Shown: positions 55,980 to 64,000 of the stretch, one piece after another
Numbering within the stretch: the stretch's first letter is position 1
How the letters are laid out: each line of letters starts with the position of its first letter
Assembly (NCBI GenBank): GCA_949987565.1
Contig: OX465113.1
Coordinates: forward strand, 1-64,000
Source of the DNA: Luidia sarsii
Taxonomy: Eukaryota > Echinodermata > Asteroidea > Paxillosida > Luidiidae
Reading direction: 5' to 3'
DNA: 64,000 nt
Position numbers and translations under genes: made by a program
The notes under the pieces: model-generated
What the model was told of the DNA's origin: nothing
The model's database searches: none
Seen by the model: the letters and a program-made list of their open reading frames with translations, nothing else

Positions 55980-57401
55980 CTGCAGAATGAGAAACAAAAA
56001 GAAAGAAAATTATGCAATACAAATTCATGAACTGTCAAAAGTATTTGGGAACAATCTCTCTAACAAGAATCTGAAACACGACAGCAACAGCAGTTGCCAT
56101 AGTGAAAGATTCTAATCTGATTCAATATTTATCAGATGCAAACATTTTCTTCCTTAAATTTGTGGCTTTGACTTGATCAGCCCTCCATCCAAATAAAATT
56201 TTCTTTATCCTTAGAAGTTGAAATGATCGATAGGACTAAATGTTGTTTGACACAAACCTAATGGATTTGCTGTGATGTACTCCTCAAAAACAGGGTCGTC
56301 CTAGTCACCCTCCTCCCCCATCCCTGCAGTATCTTCCAGGATGGAGGACAAGGCATCCTCTTGGCTGGTCACTCCATGGACTGCTCACATATCTGCAGAA
56401 AAAAGGGAAGAAAAAAGAAAAAACTTGCCCCCGACAAAGCTGGGCATCATTAGTCCAAACAATCAAAAAAACAAACTTCTACAATACTCTGCTCTATCAC
56501 ACCAACTCTCACACTCACACCACCCTACAGATTTTACCGAATTAGGCCTGGCTAAAACTTTACATTACGCCAGATCTATACAATCTTACTTCTGTCCCAA
56601 GCATTGATGAGCATCCTCTGGGATGGTCGTCTTCAGGAGCTTCCACTGGAATCTGAAGAAAATAAAAATCCTTGCTTTTAAGATTTCATTGATGATGTCA
56701 AATATTTTCAAAGTGTACCATGACAATATTAATCATGTTAAATTAGAACCATGGATAGCAAATCTTTGTATATAATGAACTCACCGAAGAGTAGTGGCAT
56801 TTTTTTTTAACAAAATTTTTTCTTGGGCTCTGGTCGGAATCCTGTTGGCATCACTGGATAATGGCAGGTAAGAGCTGAAGTAAAGGAAAAAGAACAAAAC
56901 TTGCTCTTTAGGTTTTATTGATTAGATACAATTCTCAATGGAAAAGGCAAAAAGCATTTTTGAATAAGAATTGCTTTACAACTTGAGGGATTATTGAGTC
57001 TACTACACACCTCTAGTTAGTCTCATCTGCAATGTTGAGCTTCTTAAATTCCTCAAGGAGGTGCTGTCAGCAATCCTGCAAAATGAGAAACATAAAAGAG
57101 AGAAACATATTCAATACAATTTCAAGAACTGATCAAACTCTTTGGGAACAATCCCTCTAACAAGAATCTGGAACCCAACAGCAACAGCAGTTGCCATAGC
57201 GACAGATTCTCATCTGATTAAATGTTTATCAGATGCAGAAATTTCTTCCTTAAATTTGTGGCGTTGACTTCAGCCCTCCATCCAAATAACATTTTCTTTA
57301 TCCTTAGAAGTTGAAATGATCGATAGGACTAAATGTTGTTTGACACAAACCTAATGGATTTGCTGTGATGTACTCCTCAAAAACAGGGTCGTCCTAGTCA
57401 C

Positions 57402-58155
57402 CCTCTTCCCTCCGTCCCTGCAGTATCTTCCAGGATGGAGGACAATGCATCCTCTTGGCTGGTCACTCCATAGACTGCTCACATATCTGCAGAAAAAAGG
57501 GAAGAAAAAAGAAAAAACTTGCCCCCGACAAAGCTGGGCATCATTAGTCTAACAATTAAATGCAAACAAAAACTTCTACTCTACTCTAGCACACCAACTC
57601 TCACACTCACACCCCCCTTTAGATCTTACCAAATTAGGCCTGGCTAAAACTTTACATTACGCCTGATCTATACAATCTTACTTCTGTCCCAAGCATTGAG
57701 CATCCTCTGGGATGGTCGTCTTCAGGAGCTTCCACTGGAATCTGAAGAAAATAAAAATCCTTGCTTTTAAGATTATTTTCATTGATGATGTCAAATATTT
57801 TCAAAGTGTACCATGACAATATTAATCATGTTAAATTAGAACCATGGATAGCAAATCTTGGTAATGAACTCACCGAAGAGTAGTGGCATTTTTTGATCAG
57901 TTTTTTTTCTTGGGCTCTGGTCAGAATCCTGTTGGCATCACTGGATAATGGCAGGTAAGAGCTGAAGTAAAGGAAAAAGAACAAAACTTGCTCTTCAGGT
58001 TATATTGATTAGATACAATTCTCAATGGCAAAAAGCATTTTGAATAACAATTACTTTACAACTTGAGGGATTGTTGAGTCTATTACACACCTCTAGTTAG
58101 TCTCATCTGCAATGTTGAGCTTCTTAAACTCCTCAAGGAGGTGCTGTCAGCAATC
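57402..58155 (-). pseudogene. Representative four-exon cassette of the tandem array
   Basis: In minus-strand order: B 58,091-58,155, C 57,874-57,961, D 57,682-57,741, A 57,402-57,486. Acceptors end TTCTGCAG or TTACTTCAG or TTTCTTCAG; donors include TCTTCG|GTGAGTT and CAGAA|GTAAGAT. D can be joined to A and A to the next B, but B does not join C in any open frame. The VTSQEDALSSILE frame of A meets TAG shortly after its end, and HLLEEFKKLNIADETN ends in TAG. The conserved borders suggest origin from a spliced gene, and the stops and phase breaks suggest these copies do not encode a long protein. An untranslated or alternatively spliced role is not excluded. Confidence 0.5.
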
Positions 58156-61100
58156 CTGCAGAATGAGAAACAAAAAAGAAAGAAACATATTCAATACAAT
58201 TTCAAGAACTTATCAAACTCTTTGGGAACAATCCCTCTAACAAGAATCTGAAACCCAACAGCAACAGCAGTTGCCATAGCGACAGATTCTCATCTGATTA
58301 AATGTTTATCAGATGCAGAAATTTCTTCCTTAAATTTGTGGCTTTGACTTCAACCACCTATCCAAATAACATTTTCTTTATCCTTAGAAGTTGAAATGAT
58401 CGATAGGACTAAATGTTGTTTGACACAAACCTAATGGATTTGCTGTGATGTACTCCTCAAAAACAGGGTCATCCTAGTCACCCTCCTCCCTCCGTCCCTG
58501 CAGTATCATTCAGGATGGAGGACAATGCATCCTCTTGGCTGGTCACTCCATGGACTGCTCACATATCTGCAGAAAAAAGGGAAGAAAAAAGAAAAAACTT
58601 TGCCCGACAAAGCTGGGCATCATTAGTCTAACAATCAAATGCAAACAAAAACTTCTACTCTACTCTAGCACACCAACTCTCACACTCACACCACCCTACA
58701 GATCTTACCAAATTAGGCCTGGCTAAAACTTTACATTACGCCTGATCTATACAATCTTACTTCTGTCCCAAGCATTGAGCATCCTCTGGGATGGTCGTCT
58801 TCAGGAGCTTCCACTGGAATCTGAAGAAAATAAAAATCCTTGCTTTTAAGATTTCATTGATGATGTCAAATATTTTCAAAGTGTACCATGACAATATTAA
58901 TCATGTTAAATTAGAACCATGGATAGCAAATCTTTGTATATAATGAACTCACCGAAGAGTAGTGGCATTTTTTTTTAACAGATTTTTTTCTTGGGCTCTG
59001 GTCAGAATCCTGTTGGCATCACTGGATAATGGCAGGTAAGAGCTGAAGTATAGGAAAAAGAACAAAACTTGCTCTTTAGGTTTTATTGATTAGATACAAT
59101 TCTCAATGGAAAAGGCAAAAAGCATTTTTGAATAAGAATTGCTTTACAACTTGAGGGATTATTGAGTCTACTACACACCTCTAGTTAGGCTCATCTGCAA
59201 TGTTGAGCTTTTTAAACTCCTCAAGGAGGTGCTGTCAGCAATCCTGCAGAATGAGAAACATAAAAGAGAGAAACATATTCAATACAATTTCAAGAACTGA
59301 TCAAACTCTTTGGGAACAATCCCTCTAACAAGAATCTGGAACCCAACAGCAACAGCAGTTGCCATAGCGACAGATTCTCATCTGATTAAATGTTTATCAG
59401 ATGCAGAAATTTCTTCCTTAAATTTGTGGCGTTGACTTCAGCCCTCCATCCAAATAACATTTTCTTTATCCTTAGAAGTTGAAATGATCGATAGGACTAA
59501 ATGTTGTTTGACACAAACCTAATGGATTTGCTGTGATGTACTCCTCAAAAACAGGGTCATCCTAGTCACCCTCCTCCCTCCGTCCCTGCAGTATCATTCA
59601 GGATGGAGGACAATGCATCCTCTTGGCTGGTCACTCCATGGACTGCTCACATATCTGCAGACAAAAAGGGAAGAAAAAAGAAAAAACTTTGCCCCGACAA
59701 AGCTGGGCATCATTAGTCTAACAATCAAATGCAAACAAAAACTTCTACTCTACTCTAGCACACCAACTCTCACACTCACACCACCCTACAGATCTTACCA
59801 AATTAGGCCTGGCTAATCCTTTACATTACGCCTGATCTATACAATCTTACTTCTGTCCCAAGCATTGAGCATCCTCTGGGAAGGTCGTCTTCAAAAGCTT
59901 CCACAGGAATCTGAAGAAAATAAAAATCCTTGCTTTTAAGATTTCATTGATGATGTCAAATATTTTCAAAGTGTACCATGACAATATTAATCATGTTAAA
60001 TTAGAACCATGGATAGCAAATCTTTGTAATGAACTCACCGAAGAGTAGTGGCATTTTTTGATCAGTTTTTTTTCTTGGGCTCTGGTCAGAATCCTGTTGG
60101 CATCACTGGATAATGGCAGGTAAGAGCTGAAGTAAAGGAAAAAGAACAAAACTTGCTCTTCAGGTTATATTGATTAGATACAATTCTCAATGGCAAAAAG
60201 CATTTTGAATAACAATTACTTTACAACTTGAGGGATTGTTGAGTCTATTACACACCTCTAGTTAGTCTCATCTGCAATGTTGAGCTTCTTAAACTCCTCA
60301 AGGAGGTGCTGTCAGCAATCCTGCAGAATGAGAAACAAAAAAGAAAGAAACATATTCAATACAATTTCAAGAACTTATCAAACTCTTTGGGAACAATCCC
60401 TCTAACAAGAATCTGAAACCCAACAGCAACAGCAGTTGCCATAGCGACAGATTCTCATCTGATTAAATGTTTATCAGATGCAGAAATTTCTTCCTTAAAT
60501 TTGTGGCTTTGACTTCAACCACCTATCCAAATAACATTTTCTTTATCCTTAGAAGTTGAAATGATCGATAGGACTAAATGTTGTTTGACACAAACCTAAT
60601 GGATTTGCTGTGATGTACTCCTCAAAAACAGGGTCATCCTAGTCACCCTCCTCCCTCCGTCCCTGCAGTATCATTCAGGATGGAGGACAATGCATCCTCT
60701 TGGCTGGTCACTCCATGGACTGCTCACATATCTGCAGAAAAAAGGGAAGAAAAAAGAAAAAACTTTGCCCGACAAAGCTGGGCATCATTAGTCTAACAAT
60801 CAAATGCAAACAAAAACTTCTACTCTACTCTAGCACACCAACTCTCACACTCACACCACCCTACAGATCTTACCAAATTAGGCCTGGCTAAAACTTTACA
60901 TTACGCCTGATCTATACAATCTTACTTCTGTCCCAAGCATTGAGCATCCTCTGGGATGGTCGTCTTCAGGAGCTTCCACTGGAATCTGAAGAAAATAAAA
61001 ATCCTTGCTTTTAAGATTTCATTGATGATGTCAAATATTTTCAAAGTGTACCATGACAATATTAATCATGTTAAATTAGAACCATGGATAGCAAATCTTT

Positions 61101-64000
61101 GTATATAATGAACTCACCGAAGAGTAGTGGCATTTTTTTTTAACAGATTTTTTTCTTGGGCTCTGGTCAGAATCCTGTTGGCATCACTGGATAATGGCAG
61201 GTAAGAGCTGAAGTATAGGAAAAAGAACAAAACTTGCTCTTTAGGTTTTATTGATTAGATACAATTCTCAATGGAAAAGGCAAAAAGCATTTTTGAATAA
61301 GAATTGCTTTACAACTTGAGGGATTATTGAGTCTACTACACACCTCTAGTTAGGCTCATCTGCAATGTTGAGCTTTTTAAACTCCTCAAGGAGGTGCTGT
61401 CAGCAATCCTGCAGAATGAGAAACATAAAAGAGAGAAACATATTCAATACAATTTCAAGAACTGATCAAACTCTTTGGGAACAATCCCTCTAACAAGAAT
61501 CTGGAACCCAACAGCAACAGCAGTTGCCATAGCGACAGATTCTCATCTGATTAAATGTTTATCAGATGCAGAAATTTCTTCCTTAAATTTGTGGCGTTGA
61601 CTTCAGCCCTCCATCCAAATAACATTTTCTTTATCCTTAGAAGTTGAAATGATCGATAGGACTAAATGTTGTTTGACACAAACCTAATGGATTTGCTGTG
61701 ATGTACTCCTCAAAAACAGGGTCATCCTAGTCACCCTCCTCCCTCCGTCCCTGCAGTATCATTCAGGATGGAGGACAATGCATCCTCTTGGCTGGTCACT
61801 CCATGGACTGCTCACATATCTGCAGACAAAAAGGGAAGAAAAAAGAAAAAACTTTGCCCCGACAAAGCTGGGCATCATTAGTCTAACAATCAAATGCAAA
61901 CAAAAACTTCTACTCTACTCTAGCACACCAACTCTCACACTCACACCACCCTACAGATCTTACCAAATTAGGCCTGGCTAATCCTTTACATTACGCCTGA
62001 TCTATACAATCTTACTTCTGTCCCAAGCATTGAGCATCCTCTGGGAAGGTCGTCTTCAAAAGCTTCCACAGGAATCTGAAGAAAATAAAAATCCTTGCTT
62101 TTAAGATTTCATTGATGATGTCAAATATTTTCAAAGTGTACCATGACAATATTAATCATGTTAAATTAGAACCATGGATAGCAAATCTTTGTAATGAACT
62201 CACCGAAGAGTAGTGGCATTTTTTGATAATTTTTTTTTCTTGGGCTCTGGTCAGAATCCTGTTGGCATCACTGGATAATTGCAGGTAAGAGCTGAAGTAA
62301 AGGAAAAAGAACAAAACTTGCTCTTCAGGTTATATTGATTAGATACAATTCTCAATGGCAAAAAGCATTTTGAATAACAATTACTTTACAACTTGAGGGA
62401 TTGTTGAGTCTATTACACACCTCTAGTTAGTCTCATCTGCAATGTTGAGCTTCTTAAACTCCTCAAGGAGGTGCTGTCAGCAATCCTGCAGAATGAGAAA
62501 CAAAAAAGAAAGAAACTTATTCAATACAATTTCAAGAACTTATCAAACTCTTTGGGAACAATCCCTCTAACAAGAATCTGAAACCCAACAGCAACAGCAG
62601 TTGCCATAGCGACAGATTCTCATCTGATTAAATGTTTATCAGATGCAGAAATTTCTTCCTTAAATTTGTGGCTTTGACTTCAACCACCTATCCAAATAAT
62701 CTTTTCTTAATCCTTAGAAGTTGAAATGATCGATAGGACTAAATGTTGTTTGACACAAACCTAATGGATTTGCTGTGATGTACTCCTCAAAAACAGGGTC
62801 ATCCTAGTCACCCTCCTCCCTCCGTCCCTGCAGTATCATTCAGGATGGAGGACAATGCATCCTCTTGGCTGGTCACTCCATGGACTGCTCACATATCTGC
62901 AGAAAAAAGGGAAGAAAAAAGAAAAAACTTTGCCCCGACAAAGCTGGGCATCATTAGTCTAACAATCAAATGCAAACAAAAACTTCTACTCTACTCTAGC
63001 ACACCAACTCTCACACTCACACCACCCTACAGATCTTACCAAATTAGGCCTGGCTAAAACTTTACATTACGCCTGATCTATACAATCTTACTTCTGTCCC
63101 AAGCATTGAGCATCCTCTGGGATGGTCGTCTTTAGGAGCTTCCACTGGAATCTGAAGAAAATAAAAATCCTTGCTTTTAAGATTTCATTGATGATGTCAA
63201 ATATTTTCAAAGTGTACCATGACAATATTAATCATGTTAAATTAGAACCATGGATAGCAAATCTTTGTAATGAACTCACCGAAGAGTAGTGGCATTTTTT
63301 GATCAGTTTTTTTTCTTGGGCTCTGGTCAGAATCCTGTTGGCATCACTGGATAATGGCAGGTAAGAGCTGAAGTAAAGGAAAAAGAACAAAACTTGCTTT
63401 TCAGATTATTTTGATTAGATACAATTCTCAATGGCAAAAAGCATTTTGAATAACAATTACTTTACAACTTGAGGGATTGTTGAGTCTATTACACACCTCT
63501 AGTTAGTCTCATCTGCAATGTTGAGCTTCATAAACTCCTCAAGGAGGTGCTGTCAGCAATCCTGCAGAATGAGAAACAAAAAAGAAAGAAACATATTCAA
63601 TACAATTTCAAGAACTTATCAAACTCTTTGGGAACAATCCTTCTAACAAGAATCTGAAACCCAACAGCAACAGCAGTTGCCATAGCGACAGATTCTCATC
63701 TGATTAAATGTTTATCAGATGCAGAAATTTCTTCCTTAAATTTGTGGCGTTGACTTCAGCCCTCCATCCAAATAACATTTTCTTTATCCTTAGAAGTTGA
63801 AATGATCGATAGGACTAAATGTTGTTTGACACAAACCTAATGGATTTGCTGTGATGTACTCCTCAAAAACAGGGTCATCCTAGTCACCCTCCTCCCTCCG
63901 TCCCTGCAGTATCATTCAGGATGGAGGACAATGCATCCTCTTGGCTGGTCACTCCATGGACTGCTCACATATCTGCAGACAAAAAGGGAAGAAAAAAGAA

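Larger units (their letters stand above)
55910..64000. repeat. 1.08-kb tandem exon-cassette array, dimeric
   Basis: Seven and a half units. The anchor ATGGAGGACAA(G/T)GCATCC falls at 56,341, 57,435, 58,515, 59,603, 60,680, 61,768, 62,845 and 63,921. From 58,515 spacings alternate 1,088 and 1,077 bp, and copies 2,165 bp apart are nearly identical, so the recent repeat is a dimer. Each unit carries the same four minus-strand exon-like segments as 55,117-55,979 (order B, C, D, A), each with splice-like borders. The first units diverge most. The array runs past the right edge of the window. Confidence 0.9.

Noticed and set aside
56341..63057. Repeated plus-strand ORFs beginning near each ATGGAGG anchor (63-88 codons)
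   Set aside because: They read across the reverse complement of exon A and a purine-rich intron tract. Their ends shift with small indels, and the splice signals lie on the other strand.

Overview
The window is the left end of a eukaryotic chromosome and is almost entirely repetitive. The C-rich strand of a telomere-like repeat starts at base 1, which places the physical chromosome end to the left. The innermost units of that array contain two TTAGGG hexamers, so a metazoan is likely. Short introns, a tRNA-derived SINE head and dispersed GGGCGCCCTCT / GCGCCACC motifs make me favour a marine invertebrate deuterostome such as an echinoderm. That taxonomic guess is low confidence and rests on memory of repeat style, not on a search.

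Layout. (1) 1-16,486: about 820 units of a 20-bp telomere-like satellite in three zones with sharp boundaries; the G-strand unit changes outward from AGGGTTAGGGTTAAGGACAA to AGGGTTGGGGTTAAGGACAA to GGGGTTGGGGTTAAGGACAA. (2) 16,487-19,560: short subtelomeric stretch with a 346-bp tandem duplication, small minisatellites and a CpG-rich cluster of promoter-type motifs, but no convincing gene. (3) 19,567-21,704: a decayed paralogue of sequence also found at 52,985-54,747. It carries broken minus-strand exons and stops where the next array begins. (4) 21,709-50,507: a 28.8-kb minisatellite of about 670 units of 43 bp, CpG-rich, reshaped by nested segmental tandem duplications, the largest with an 8,248-bp period. 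(5) 50,508-52,980: small tandem repeats, MITE-like inverted repeats and a tRNA-like SINE head. (6) 52,985-55,980: the 3' end of an unrecognised minus-strand gene with exons bounded by good splice signals, a stop codon and polyadenylation signals. (7) about 55,910-64,000: 1.08-kb tandem copies of a four-exon cassette from that gene, arranged as 2,165-bp dimers and running off the window.

No complete protein-coding gene is demonstrable. The long open frames between 21.7 and 50.5 kb are by-products of a repeat unit with no stop codon in any of six frames and are not called as genes. The best coding evidence is the minus-strand exon chain at 53,855-55,472, whose splice phases can be joined into 139 open codons. 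Reading frames in its upstream exons are ambiguous, and the downstream tandem copies contain stops.

One reading that ties the window together is a subtelomere where a small multi-exon gene family was duplicated. One copy was truncated at the edge of a large minisatellite, an internal cassette of the other was tandemly amplified, and the terminus was extended by successive waves of a variant telomeric repeat. Order and mechanism are inference.
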